DNA of 64,000 nucleotides. Source: Halorubrum rubrum (GTDB taxonomy: Archaea > Halobacteriota > Halobacteria > Halobacteriales > Haloferacaceae). Made by a program: the position numbers and the translations under genes. The DNA lies in assembly GCF_024494685.1 (NCBI RefSeq), contig NZ_JANHDM010000002.1:248001-312000 (forward strand), read 5' to 3'. Positions 37,139-45,909 of this stretch are shown piece by piece (the stretch's first letter is position 1; the number at the start of each line of letters is the position of its first letter). Below the pieces are notes generated by a model that saw only the letters and a list, made by a program, of their open reading frames with translations, did not search any database and was not told the origin of the DNA.

Positions 37139-39421
37139 TCAGTCGCCGCTCGCCTCGGCGTCCGTCTCGAAGGCGGCCCACTCGGGGTGGGTGTCGGGCG
37201 CGTCGGGGAGGTACGTCCCCTCGTTCCCGCACTCGGTGACGAGCCGACACGTGGAGCGCTCGGGGGGCCAGACGGCCTCGACGCCGGGGCCCTCGGTACC
37301 CGCCTCGCCTCCCTCCGTCTCCCGGACCGTCACCTCCTGCCGGTAGGTGAACGTCGAACCCGCGGGATCGACGAGCGTCACCGTCACGGCGACCACGTCG
37401 CCCTCGGGGTCGAACGGGACGGGCTCGTCGGCGTCGGCGTCCGCCGCCGAGCCGGGCAGTCGCACGCCCTCCGGCGTCACCGTCCAGTCGACCGCGAGCG
37501 ACTCTCCGGGGTCCGTCACGGTGTAGGAGACGTGGTCCGGACCGCCATCGCCGCCCCGACGCGGATCCACGCGTACCTGCGCGCGGGCGACGCGCTCGGG
37601 AACCTCGACGGTCGTCTCGGCGTCGAGTTCGGAGCCGGACCGCCGGTCGAGCGTCTCGAGTTCCGGCGTGACGTACACGTCGGGGTTCGGGGTCCACGTG
37701 CCGTGGTACGCGTAGCGGTACGGCGTTCGGTCGGGATAGGCGTCGAGCACCGCGAAGTCCTCCACCGGATCGCGTTCGAGCGCGTACACGACGTCGCCGT
37801 CGAGCCCCGGCTCGTTCCGGAGGTACTGGAACGGGTGGTTCTGCCACTCGCCGTACGGCGTGGGCAGGAACACCAGCCCGTCCTCGAACGTCGTCTCGTC
37901 GATCGGCGCGTACGCCGCCTCGTGTTTCGCGTCGACCGCGGCGTTCCGCTCGATCGGCTCCGAGGCGGCGTCCACGGCGGCGACGCCCGCGACGACGACC
38001 GCGCTGGCGACCACGACCGCGACCGCGACGCGGGCGACCGCGGGGGAGACCCCCCGACTCGCGAGCCGTTCGCGCGCCGAGGAGAGCACGCGCCGTCCCG
38101 CGGCGACGCCGAGCCCGCCGAACACCGACAGCGGCACCAGGAGGTCGAAGTGGTAGAAGGGGCCGAACAGCGACGCGAGCCCGTCGGTCGGGTCCGAGAG
38201 GTCGGCGAGCGCGTTGTGCGTCCCCCAAAAGAAGAGGTTACCGACGACGACCGCGACCGCGACGCCGACGAGGAGCAGGGCGGCCGTCCGGCGGAATCCG
38301 GGCGAGCCGGGGGAGTCGGGAGAGCCGGCGGCGTCGACGGCCGCAGCGCCGCTCACGTCCCCGTGGGCACGCCAGCCGTGGATCGCGACCGCACCGCCGA
38401 TCGCGGCCAGCGCGGTCCCGAGCGGGCCGCCGGCGAGCCAGCGCGTCGCGATCTCCTGGATCGCGTACCGGTTCGACTCCAGCGCCAGCGCCGGGGTGTA
38501 CTCGACCGAGTGCCCGAGGATCCGCCGCTCGCCGAAGCCGGGGCCGTCCATCGGCGCGAACGCCTGGTAGGGGAAGACGAGCGGGTCGCCCGTCATCCGG
38601 ACGTTGTACGCGAGCGTGATCCCGACGAAGAGCGTGCCGAAAATCGCGGTCAGCCCGTGGCGGCGGATCGGGTCCGGGAGCGACGAGACGTTCGGAAGCG
38701 GCGAGAGACCGTCGGCGCGTGCGGCCGCCCGTCCGACCCGCCACAGCGCGTGGAGGATGAACGGCGCGGCGAACAACACCGCGGTGTACGGGCGCGCGAA
38801 GAAGGCGACCCCGATCGCGATCCCCGCGAGGCCGGCGGCTCGGAGGGAGCCGTCGCGGACGCTCCGGAGGTACGCGACCGCGAAGACCAGGTTGAAGAAC
38901 GTCGTGGGCGCGTACGGGAGGAAGGCGGAGGAGGTCGCGATCGCCATCGGCGACGCGGCGAAGAGGACGGCCGCGGCGAGGCCAGCCCGCCGGCCGAACG
39001 TCAGCGACCCGAGCAGGTACACGAGCGCGGCGTTGCCGGCGGCGATCGCCGCGAGCGTCACGCGCGGCTCGCCGAACAGCCCCATCGAGACCGCGAACGT
39101 CGCCGCCGGAACGGGGTTGTACTTCGGGTAGAGCCGGCCGCCGTCCTCGACGAAGAACCACGGGTGGAAGGCGTCCGCGAGCGCGCCGGCGTGGAACTCC
39201 AGCTGGCCGCCGAGGAGGAGCGCGGCCTGCGTGAGGTAGACCCCCTCATCGTGGTTCGCGGAGTGGTGTGAAAAGACGGTGGCGGCGATCGCGAACGTCA
39301 GGACGCCGGCCGCGAGCGAGACGAGCGCCGCGGCCGCAGTGACCCGGTCTGCACGGGCGAGCCGCTCGCGGAGGCGGATCGCGAGGCGGCGCGGACGGAG
39401 ACCGGAGAGAGAAGTAGACAC
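37139..39421 (-). CDS. GT-C-type membrane glycosyltransferase (GT39/ArnT-like) with external domain
   Basis: 760 residues. Roughly 11-13 transmembrane helices span about 25-450. The first external loop carries HHSANHDEGVYLTQAALLL, the acidic Asp-Glu site typical of GT-C enzymes that use a lipid-linked sugar. A large hydrophilic, beta-rich C-terminal domain (about 450-760) with three Cys near the end probably faces outside. Such proteins add sugars to proteins or lipids on the outer face. It begins 18 bases after the iron-type binding protein gene, so the two are likely cotranscribed and share its operator. Confidence 0.85.
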   Translation of the reverse strand: MSTSLSGLRPRRLAIRLRERLARADRVTAAAALVSLAAGVLTFAIAATVFSHHSANHDEGVYLTQAALLLGGQLEFHAGALADAFHPWFFVEDGGRLYPKYNPVPAATFAVSMGLFGEPRVTLAAIAAGNAALVYLLGSLTFGRRAGLAAAVLFAASPMAIATSSAFLPYAPTTFFNLVFAVAYLRSVRDGSLRAAGLAGIAIGVAFFARPYTAVLFAAPFILHALWRVGRAAARADGLSPLPNVSSLPDPIRRHGLTAIFGTLFVGITLAYNVRMTGDPLVFPYQAFAPMDGPGFGERRILGHSVEYTPALALESNRYAIQEIATRWLAGGPLGTALAAIGGAVAIHGWRAHGDVSGAAAVDAAGSPDSPGSPGFRRTAALLLVGVAVAVVVGNLFFWGTHNALADLSDPTDGLASLFGPFYHFDLLVPLSVFGGLGVAAGRRVLSSARERLASRGVSPAVARVAVAVVVASAVVVAGVAAVDAASEPIERNAAVDAKHEAAYAPIDETTFEDGLVFLPTPYGEWQNHPFQYLRNEPGLDGDVVYALERDPVEDFAVLDAYPDRTPYRYAYHGTWTPNPDVYVTPELETLDRRSGSELDAETTVEVPERVARAQVRVDPRRGGDGGPDHVSYTVTDPGESLAVDWTVTPEGVRLPGSAADADADEPVPFDPEGDVVAVTVTLVDPAGSTFTYRQEVTVRETEGGEAGTEGPGVEAVWPPERSTCRLVTECGNEGTYLPDAPDTHPEWAAFETDAEASGD

Positions 39422-39439
39422 GGGCGGTAGAGTGACCGT

Positions 39440-40636
39440 TCAGACCTGAACGCCGGCCTCGCGCATGAGGTCGATCGTCGGCTCGAGGTCGGACAGCTTC
39501 GTCAGGTCGATGTCCGGCACGTCGAGCTCGTCGATCGTCGGGAGGTCACCGATCGGCTCGACCTCGGGAATGAGCGGGTACTCGAACGTGGAGCGCGCGA
39601 AGTAGTCCTGTGCCTCCGCCGACAGCAGGTGGCGGACGAAGTTCGACGCGAGGTCGGCGTCGCTCGCGGTGTCGACGACCGCCGCGCCGGCGACGTTGAA
39701 CATCGCCCCCGCGTCGCCCTCGGTGAACGCGGTGGCGATCGGCGCGTTCGGGTTGCCGTCGAGCACGCGCTGGATGTAGTAGTGGTTCGTGAACGCCGCG
39801 TCGATCGCGCCGTCGGCGATCTCCTGACAGGTCCGGAACTCGTCCGGGTACGCCGTGGCGCCGGACTCGACCATCGCCTCCAGCCACTCGAGCGTCTCTT
39901 CCTCGCCCTCGAGCAGCCGCATCGCGGTCACGAACGCCTGACAGGAGCCGTACGACGGGGCCCATCCCAGGTCGCCGTCGAACTCCTCGGGGTACGCCAT
40001 GACGTCGTCCGGCACGTCGCTCTCGTCGTACTCGTCGGTGTTGTACGGGACCGTTCGGGCCCGTCCGGAGGTACCGACCCACTGTTCGGTGCGGAACTCG
40101 GATCGGACCTTCTCGGCCACGTCGGAAGGGAGCGCCTGCGTGCGTCCGGCGTCGGCGAGCGCGCCGAGCGCGCCCGAGTTGACAGAGTAGAACACGTCCG
40201 CCGGCGACCCCTGTCCCTCGTTGGCGATCTGGTTGACGAGGTCGGTCGAGCCGCCGTAGCGAACGGTCAACTCGAGGTCGTCGTAGAGGTCGTCGATGTA
40301 GCCGACCAGTTCGCCGACGAGGAACTCGCCGCGGCCGGAGTAGACGGTGAGCTCGCCCGACAGCTCCGGCATCTCGGCCATCGGCGTCCCGCCGGGAGCA
40401 CCGCGACCCTCGCGACCCGAGCCGATCTGGCCGAGCGAGTCCTCGGCGTCGCCGCCGCCGTCTCCGCCACCGTTTCCGTCGCCGCCCTCGCCGTTACCGC
40501 CGTCGCCCGCGTCCTCGTCCTCGCTGCCGGAACAGCCCGCGATCCCGGCGACGCCGACCGAGCCGGCCGCGGCGAGGAACCGCCGTCGTCGCACGTTTCT
40601 TCCGTCGTCGTGTCCGTCGAGTTCGTGTCCGGTCAT
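39440..40636 (-). CDS. Ferric-iron-type ABC solute-binding lipoprotein
   Basis: 398 residues. The twin-arginine signal RRRRFLAAAGSVGVAGIAGC ends in a lipobox and is followed by a long Gly/Asp/Asn linker. The mature protein is a type II periplasmic-binding fold of the FbpA/FutA group (GELTVYSGRGEFLVGELV at its start). The segment TNHYYIQRV has the adjacent tyrosines used by FbpA-like proteins to hold Fe(III). No ABC permease or ATPase gene is nearby. A TTTAGG-N4-CCTAAA operator lies 5-20 bases before the ATG, in keeping with iron control. Confidence 0.88.
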   Translation of the reverse strand: MTGHELDGHDDGRNVRRRRFLAAAGSVGVAGIAGCSGSEDEDAGDGGNGEGGDGNGGGDGGGDAEDSLGQIGSGREGRGAPGGTPMAEMPELSGELTVYSGRGEFLVGELVGYIDDLYDDLELTVRYGGSTDLVNQIANEGQGSPADVFYSVNSGALGALADAGRTQALPSDVAEKVRSEFRTEQWVGTSGRARTVPYNTDEYDESDVPDDVMAYPEEFDGDLGWAPSYGSCQAFVTAMRLLEGEEETLEWLEAMVESGATAYPDEFRTCQEIADGAIDAAFTNHYYIQRVLDGNPNAPIATAFTEGDAGAMFNVAGAAVVDTASDADLASNFVRHLLSAEAQDYFARSTFEYPLIPEVEPIGDLPTIDELDVPDIDLTKLSDLEPTIDLMREAGVQV

Positions 40637-40640
40637 GTGT

Positions 40641-40656
40641 TTTAGGCTTACCTAAA
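40641..40656. promoter_or_regulatory. Iron-box-like operator 1 (binding-protein gene)
   Basis: TTTAGGCTTACCTAAA: perfect 6-bp arms with a 4-base centre, 5 bases from the ATG at 40636. On the coding strand ATTAAAC just upstream serves as TATA. The operator therefore sits between TATA box and start codon of a leaderless gene, where a bound repressor would block initiation. The arms match half-sites of DtxR/IdeR-type boxes. Confidence 0.8.
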
Positions 40657-40675
40657 TACGTTTAATCGTGTCGAT

Positions 40676-41857
40676 TCAGTCGTCCGCGGGCGCCGGCGTC
40701 CGCCGGATCGCGTCGAGGCAGTCGAGCCAGTCGCGCATGTACTCGCCACAGTGGTTGAGGAACGCGCCGTTGTTCCACTCGGAGAAGTCGCCCTCCGCGA
40801 GCGCGTCGGCCGTCTCGTCGAAGACGGCCGCGTACGAGTCGGCGTCGTCGCCCGCCCCGTCGACGACCTCCCAGACGTGTTCGTTCAGCTCCAGCCCCGC
40901 CACCTCGTTCGCGAGGTCGTCGAACGTCGACCGCGGGGCCTTGTTGTGCTCACAGAGCGGCCCGCCGTTGTAGATCCGCTTGCCCAGCACGTCGCAGGCG
41001 CGTTTTAAGAACAGCCCCGACCAGATGTCGTCGAAGCGGCCGACGTCCCACTCGTTGTCGTCCATCGGCAGCTGGTAGAACGCGGGGATCACCTCGCGGC
41101 GGAACGCGAGGTTCATCGAACAGACCGTGAGGTAGTTGCCGCGGGCGGCGACGAAGTCCTCGCCGAAGTCGTCGGCGGTCGTCCGGGTCTGCGCCTGCCC
41201 CTCCAGGTCCCCGTCCATCAGGATCCGGACGGCGTCGAGGTCGGGAACGTTCGTCCACAACCCCTGTGAGGCGACGACCTCGCCGGACTCGACGTCGGCG
41301 GTCCCCGTCTCGACCGTCTCGTCCATCGCGGAGTAGGGGTAGCCGCGCGGGTAGAGCCCGTGTTCGTCGGCGTTCTGGTAGAGGACGTTCACCCAGTGCT
41401 CGTCCGAACTGACGCGCTCGATCTCCCCCTCGAACGCGAGGTTCGCCATGTGACGGCCGAAGTAGTCCTCGTCGTCGTGCGGGAGCGTGTCGTCGTCGAT
41501 GAAGACCCCGTACTCGAACTCGGGGTTCGCCCACATGTAGAGGAGGCCGAAGCTCGTCTCGGCGTGGCTGGCGGCGGGCACGACGTGGCCGTACTCCACG
41601 ACCCCGTTGTCCGCGTACCACTCCTCGCGGCGCGCCCCGTCGAAGACCTCGCCGGAGACGCCCAGCTCGTCGAGCATCTCACGCATCTCCGCGACGTCAC
41701 AGAAGTCCTCGGTGACGAGCACGAAGTGGAGCCGCGAGACGTCGAACCCGTGCGTGCGGGCGTTTTCGACGTACGCTCGAATACACTCGTACTCCCGGAT
41801 CGTGGGGACGATCACGCAGATATCCCCGTTCGCGGCTGACGGTCTGTGTTCTGCCAT
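40676..41857 (-). CDS. GT75/RGP-like glycosyltransferase or UDP-sugar mutase
   Basis: 393 residues, cytoplasmic, no membrane helix. It resembles reversibly glycosylated polypeptides and UDP-arabinopyranose mutases (annotated alpha-1,4-glucan-protein synthase). Shared segments are ICVIVPTIREYE at the start, VFIDDDTLP (the DDD metal/nucleotide site), RGYPYSAM (the position carrying the glycosylated Arg in RGPs), QGLWTNVPDLDA and RFDDIWSGLFLKRA. It may activate a sugar for surface glycans. The ATG at 41857 is chosen over a TTG 9 bases earlier. An iron-box-like operator lies 11-28 bases upstream. Confidence 0.8.
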   Translation of the reverse strand: MAEHRPSAANGDICVIVPTIREYECIRAYVENARTHGFDVSRLHFVLVTEDFCDVAEMREMLDELGVSGEVFDGARREEWYADNGVVEYGHVVPAASHAETSFGLLYMWANPEFEYGVFIDDDTLPHDDEDYFGRHMANLAFEGEIERVSSDEHWVNVLYQNADEHGLYPRGYPYSAMDETVETGTADVESGEVVASQGLWTNVPDLDAVRILMDGDLEGQAQTRTTADDFGEDFVAARGNYLTVCSMNLAFRREVIPAFYQLPMDDNEWDVGRFDDIWSGLFLKRACDVLGKRIYNGGPLCEHNKAPRSTFDDLANEVAGLELNEHVWEVVDGAGDDADSYAAVFDETADALAEGDFSEWNNGAFLNHCGEYMRDWLDCLDAIRRTPAPADD

Positions 41858-41867
41858 ACTCCACAAT

Positions 41868-41885
41868 TTTTAGGCCAGCCTAAAA
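41868..41885. promoter_or_regulatory. Iron-box-like operator 2 (GT75 gene)
   Basis: TTTTAGGCCAGCCTAAAA: perfect 8-bp arms around CA, 11 bases from the ATG at 41857. The promoter (AGTATTTTAGG on the coding strand) overlaps the outer arm. It shares TTTAGG-N4-CCTAAA with the operators at 40641 and 43080. Confidence 0.85.
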
Positions 41886-41929
41886 TACTGACGATTCGTC
41901 GTCCGCCGCGGTACCCCCGCCGCCGGCGT

Positions 41930-43072
41930 TCACCACGAGTCGTCGGTGAGACTGCCGCCGTCGGCCTGCACCGAGGGGGTCGGCTCGCCGTCCGCGGCGG
42001 GGCCGGCGGTGGGTGAGAGACCGAGCGCGAGCGCCGCCACCCCGCCGCCCGCGAGCGTCACCGCGTTCTTCAGCGCGTGGTCGAGGATCGCCGCCGCGAG
42101 CGCCGTCTCGACGGGCAGCCCCGTAGCGCTCACGACGAGACCGGTGAACGCCGCCTCGTAGAGGCCGATCCCGCCCTGCGAGAGCGGGAGCACCTTCGCG
42201 AGGTTGCCGACGCTGACCGCGAGCGTCCCGACGACGAGCAGCGTCGGCGTCGGGACGACCCCCCCGACCCCGCCCGTGAGCGCGGCGAGCACGAGGACGG
42301 CCGTGAGGACGTCGAGCGCCCAGACGACGGCGCTCCAGAGGAACACCGTACCGAGGCGTCGGGGGTCGGCCGCGACGACCCGGACGGACGAGCCGAACCG
42401 GACGACCGCGTCGACGGCCCGCGAGAGACGCGGCCGCGAGACGCGGGCGCGGAGCGCGGGGCCGAACCGCCGGTCGCTCCGGGCGACCGCGACCGCCGCG
42501 ACCGAGAGGGTTCCGGCGACGGCGGCGATACCGGCCGCGGCCGCGAGCGCGGTCGACGGCGCGACGGCGCCGATCGACTCGCCCGATCCGGGCGACCGAC
42601 CGGTCAGGAGCAGGATGCCGAGCGCGACGCCGCCGAGGGCCCCGATCGCCACGAGGTCGAACGCGCGCTCGACCGCGAGCGACGCGACCCCCGTCGGGTA
42701 CGGCACGTCCCGATGCTCCTTGAGCAGGTACGCGCGGACCGCGTCGCCGGCCCGCGCCGGGATCACGAGGTTCGCGGTCTGGCTCGCGAACACCGTCGCC
42801 GTGAGGAATCCGACCCGGTAGCGCCGCCCCATCGCCGCGAGCACGTCCCCGTACCGGCGGCCCCGGATCGGCCACGAGAGGAGGTAGGCGACGAGCGCCG
42901 CGACGAGGAGCGTCGGGTTCGCGGTCGCGGCCGCTTCGACGACGGCGTCGAGGTCGAGCGTCCGCGTCAACACCGCTCCGCCGATCCCGAGGACGAGGAC
43001 GGTTCCTGCGATCGTGAGCCACCCCCGAGGGAGGCGGTCACGGAGTCGAGCGACGGCGAGGCGCGGATTCAT
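41930..43072 (-). CDS. UPF0104/lysylphosphatidylglycerol-synthase-TM-type membrane protein
   Basis: 380 residues with about eight transmembrane helices. The family segment SWPIRGRRYGDVLAAMG is followed by TVFASQTANLVIPARAGDAVRAYLL-like sequence (the conserved N-x-x-x-P-x-R-x-G-x-x-x-R loop) and SLAVERAFDL. Relatives include the membrane half of MprF and candidate archaeal dolichol-phosphate-sugar flippases, so lipid or lipid-linked glycan translocation is plausible. It is the first of four leftward genes. A perfect TTTAGGTCGACCTAAA palindrome lies 8-23 bases before its ATG. Confidence 0.85.
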   Translation of the reverse strand: MNPRLAVARLRDRLPRGWLTIAGTVLVLGIGGAVLTRTLDLDAVVEAAATANPTLLVAALVAYLLSWPIRGRRYGDVLAAMGRRYRVGFLTATVFASQTANLVIPARAGDAVRAYLLKEHRDVPYPTGVASLAVERAFDLVAIGALGGVALGILLLTGRSPGSGESIGAVAPSTALAAAAGIAAVAGTLSVAAVAVARSDRRFGPALRARVSRPRLSRAVDAVVRFGSSVRVVAADPRRLGTVFLWSAVVWALDVLTAVLVLAALTGGVGGVVPTPTLLVVGTLAVSVGNLAKVLPLSQGGIGLYEAAFTGLVVSATGLPVETALAAAILDHALKNAVTLAGGGVAALALGLSPTAGPAADGEPTPSVQADGGSLTDDSW

Positions 43073-43079
43073 ACAATTG

Positions 43080-43095
43080 TTTAGGTCGACCTAAA
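43080..43095. promoter_or_regulatory. Iron-box-like operator 3 (UPF0104-type gene)
   Basis: TTTAGGTCGACCTAAA, a perfect 16-bp palindrome ending 8 bases from the ATG at 43072. On the coding strand TTAAAT immediately upstream (43097-43102) is the TATA box, 25-30 bases from the start. The operator again separates TATA box from a leaderless start. Confidence 0.88.
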
Positions 43096-43167
43096 TGATT
43101 TAACGCTGGCGGTTCGCTGAGACGGACCGGCACGACGCGTTTGTTCATGGGAGCCGAACGACCACGC

Positions 43168-43439
43168 ATGAACGAAGCCGCGACGGGCCGCGAGGACGAA
43201 GCGGAGCGCGACGGGTCTAACGGAGACGAACGGGCCGAGTTCGCCGGTTCGGAGCGGACTCGGATGTGGCTTGTCGAGCGAACCTACTCTGACGACGAGC
43301 AAAATATGGTGATCCTCACCTACGCGACACCGGACGGCGCACAATATTCCGAAAGGAACGCGCGCTGCCCTCGTTTGCGGACGTGCGCGACACGACCGCC
43401 GCCGTCGACGCCGACGATCTGAGTCGCGATCGGTGCGGG
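43168..43439 (+). pseudogene. Frameshifted relative of the small protein at 52056-52310
   Basis: Residues MWLVERTYSDDEQNMV-ILTYATPDGAQY match the intact paralogue's VWLVDRQFDSKGLVRLTYAT (52056 gene). Right after GAQY, at ACAATATTCCGAAAGG (about 43342-43357), the frame breaks. In the next frame the sequence continues FRKERALPSFADVRDTTAAV, DADDL. One missing T in a TATTTCC run would join them. The C-terminal helix of the family (ER-x-AAEASRMA) is also missing. So there are two lesions, although a sequencing error could explain the first. Function of the intact family is unknown. Confidence 0.75.
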
Positions 43440-43507
43440 GGCGGTCGAGTGGGCTCGTCCCCTCCCGACGCACGCACCTTTTCACCGCGCGCACCCAAAT
43501 CGACCCG

Positions 43508-44068
43508 ATGCGTGCCACCCTGGAAACGCTCGGGATCGCCCTCCTCGTCGGCGCCGTACAGACCGTCCTCGGCGTCGTCGGCCTCGTCGGGCTGTTCGCG
43601 CTGTCGACGCCGCTCTCCGCCGCGCCGTGGACCGTCGTCACCAGCGTGTACGCGCACGGCTCGATCGGCCACCTGCTGGCGAACGCGCTCGCGCTGCTCC
43701 TCGTCGGACCCCTCGTCGAGCGCCGGACGGCCCGCCCCCGATTCCACGCGTTCGTGGTCGGAACCGGCGCGCTCGCCGGGATCGCACAGGTGACGCTCGG
43801 CGGCCTGCTCGGTCCCTCGCTGCCCGTGTTGGGACTCAGCGGTGCGGTGTTCGCGCTCGGCGGCTATCTGCTCGCGGGGAACGTCGTCAGCGCGACGCTG
43901 TTCGACCGGCTTCGGCTCTCCGCACGGGCACAGTTCGCCCTGTTCGGGCTCGCCGCCGTCGTCCTCACCGCGGCGACGGCGGCGCCCGGCGTCGCGCTGA
44001 TCGCCCACGCGACCGGCGCGTTCTGCGGGCTCGTCGCCGGGCGCGTGCGGCTGCTCGACGTGCGGTGA
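43508..44068 (+). CDS. Rhomboid-family intramembrane serine protease
   Basis: 186 residues and about six transmembrane helices. The loop HGSIGHLLANALALLLVGPL (His and Asn), the catalytic serine in GLSGAVFALGG and the catalytic His in IAHATGAFCGL are all in the expected order. The start at 43508 leaves a short N-terminus before the first helix (LGIALLVGAVQTVLGVVGLV). It converges with rpsJ. Substrates are unknown. Confidence 0.9.
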   Translation: MRATLETLGIALLVGAVQTVLGVVGLVGLFALSTPLSAAPWTVVTSVYAHGSIGHLLANALALLLVGPLVERRTARPRFHAFVVGTGALAGIAQVTLGGLLGPSLPVLGLSGAVFALGGYLLAGNVVSATLFDRLRLSARAQFALFGLAAVVLTAATAAPGVALIAHATGAFCGLVAGRVRLLDVR

Positions 44069-44104
44069 ACGCGTGGGTGGAACGGGTGGATACGGCCTCG
44101 GCTG

Positions 44105-44145
44105 GGCGCGTCGAAAAACGAAAGGGTGAAAGAGAAACGCCTTAG
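44105..44145 (-). terminator. T-rich terminator of the tuf-rpsJ operon
   Basis: On the minus strand just beyond the rpsJ stop the sequence reads CTCTTTCACCCTTTTCGTTT, followed by further T residues. Such T tracts without a hairpin are the usual archaeal terminator. It lies in the convergent gap with the rhomboid gene. Confidence 0.6.
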
Positions 44146-44148
44146 CGC

Positions 44149-44457
44149 TTAGTCCTCGAGAACGATCTCGATGCTGACGTCGTTTGGCACCTGAACGCGC
44201 ATGAGCTGACGAAGCGCGCGTTCGTCGGCGTCGATGTCGATCAGCCGCTTGTGAACGCGCATCTCCCAGTGCTCCCACGTCGCCGTCCCCTCACCGTCCG
44301 GGGACTTCCGCGACGGGATCTCCAGCGTCTTCGTCGGCAGCGGGATCGGGCCCGACAGGGCGACTCCCGTCGAGTCCGCGATCTCGCGGACGTCGTCGCA
44401 GATGGCGTCGAGGTCCTCGGGGCTGGTACCGGCGAGGCGGACGCGTGCCTGCTGCAT
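44149..44457 (-). CDS. rpsJ: 30S ribosomal protein uS10
   Basis: 102 residues and full length: [20 protein letters not shown] at the start, then [20 protein letters not shown] (the extended loop contacting 16S rRNA in the small-subunit head) and [20 protein letters not shown]. It follows tuf by 3 bases, the standard archaeal tuf-rpsJ pair. Confidence 0.98.
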   Translation of the reverse strand: MQQARVRLAGTSPEDLDAICDDVREIADSTGVALSGPIPLPTKTLEIPSRKSPDGEGTATWEHWEMRVHKRLIDIDADERALRQLMRVQVPNDVSIEIVLED

Positions 44458-44460
44458 CGA

Positions 44461-45726
44461 TTATCGCTCGTTGACTTCGAGCACTTTCCCGGCCGCGATG
44501 GTCTGACCCATGTCGCGGATGGCGAAGCTGCCGAGTTCCGGGATCTCGCCGGACGGCTCGATGCTCAGCGGCTTCTGCGGGCGGACGGTGACGACCGCGG
44601 CGTCGCCCGACTTGATGAAGTCCGGGTTCTCCTCGGCGACCTCGCCCGAGGAGGGGTCGATCTTCTGATCGATGGACTCGATCGTACAGGCGACCTGCGC
44701 GGTGTGCGCGTGGAAGACCGGAGTGTAGCCGGCCGTGATCACCGACGGGTGCTGCATGACGACGACCTGCGCCGTGAACGTCTCGGCGACGCTCGGCGGG
44801 TCGTCGGCGGGACCACACACGTCGCCGCGACGGATGTCGTCCTTACCGAGACCGCGGACGTTGAACCCGACGTTGTCGCCGGGCTCGGCCTTGGGCACCT
44901 CCTCGTGGTGCATCTCGACCGTCTTCACCTCGCCGCCCACGTCGGACGGCTGGAAGGAGACGTTGTCTCCCGTGTTGAGGATGCCGGTCTCGACGCGTCC
45001 GACGGGGACGGTCCCGATCCCGGAGATGGTGTAGACGTCCTGGATGGGGAGTCGGAGCGGCGCGTCCGTCGGCGGCTCGGACTCCGGCAGGTCGTTGAGC
45101 GACTCCAGCAGCGTGGGGCCGTCGTACCAAGGCGTGTTCTCGGACTCCTCGGCGATGTTGTCGCCCTCGAACGCCGAGATCGGCACGAACGTCGTGTCGT
45201 CCGTCGCGAAGCGGACCTGGTTGAGCAGGTTCTTGACCTCCTCGACGACCTCGTCGTAGGAGGACTCCTGGTAGTCGACCAGGTCCATCTTGTTGACGCC
45301 GATGATGAGCTCGTTGATGCCCAGCGTGCGGGCCAGGAATACGTGCTCTCGGGTCTGGGGCGCGACGCCGTCGTCGGCCGCGACGACGAGCACCGCGTTG
45401 TCGGCCTGCGAGGCGCCCGTGATCATGTTCTTCACGAAGTCACGGTGGCCCGGGCAGTCGACGATGGTGAAGTAGTAGGAATCCGTGTCGAACTCCTGGT
45501 GGGCGATGTCGATCGTGACGCCACGCTCGCGCTCCTCGGCGAGGTTGTCCATCACGTAGGCGAACTCGAAGCCGCCTTTGCCCTTCTCTTCTGCTTCCTC
45601 GCGGTGCTGCTCGATTACGTGCTCGGGGACGCTCCCCGTCTCGAAGAGGAGTCGACCCACGAGCGTACTCTTGCCGTGGTCGACGTGGCCGATAATGGCC
45701 AGATTCTGGTGCGGTTTGTCACTCAT
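44461..45726 (-). CDS. tuf: Translation elongation factor EF-1 alpha
   Basis: GTPase that delivers aminoacyl-tRNA to the ribosome. 421 residues. G1 is [10 protein letters not shown]3 DCPGHRDF and G4 GVNKMDLVD, and domains 2 and 3 are complete (ending [11 protein letters not shown]). A TATA-like TTTTAG sits well upstream, about 60 bases before the ATG, so unlike most genes here the message probably has a short leader. Confidence 0.98.
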   Translation of the reverse strand: MSDKPHQNLAIIGHVDHGKSTLVGRLLFETGSVPEHVIEQHREEAEEKGKGGFEFAYVMDNLAEERERGVTIDIAHQEFDTDSYYFTIVDCPGHRDFVKNMITGASQADNAVLVVAADDGVAPQTREHVFLARTLGINELIIGVNKMDLVDYQESSYDEVVEEVKNLLNQVRFATDDTTFVPISAFEGDNIAEESENTPWYDGPTLLESLNDLPESEPPTDAPLRLPIQDVYTISGIGTVPVGRVETGILNTGDNVSFQPSDVGGEVKTVEMHHEEVPKAEPGDNVGFNVRGLGKDDIRRGDVCGPADDPPSVAETFTAQVVVMQHPSVITAGYTPVFHAHTAQVACTIESIDQKIDPSSGEVAEENPDFIKSGDAAVVTVRPQKPLSIEPSGEIPELGSFAIRDMGQTIAAGKVLEVNER

Positions 45727-45909
45727 GGGGTAATCACGCGCTAAGGCGCTCTGTGAGTACGTTTTCGGTTGATTCCACTAAAACGGTTTCGATACGGCTT
45801 ACGCTCGATCGCGACGCTGTCGCCTGATTCCTGTGATCGGGGAACACGGCAGGCCAACGCACGACGGGGGTCGATCGAGCTGCCTCGCTCGGGGGGCGCC
45901 CGCCCCGAG

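Noticed and set aside
37187-39271. 694-codon plus-strand frame opposite the GT-C-type gene
   Set aside because: Shadow of a membrane-protein gene. Hydrophobic residues in the true frame read as Arg/Asp/Glu-rich nonsense in the complement.
40637-40660. Operator palindromes interpreted as hairpin terminators
   Set aside because: Arms are short and AT-rich, and no T tract follows. All three sit between TATA box and ATG at a fixed spacing, which fits operators instead.
43383-43793. Separate 136-codon gene beginning inside the 43-kb pseudogene
   Set aside because: Its first 20 residues belong to the frameshifted relative of the 52056 gene, and the rest overlaps the rhomboid gene in another frame.
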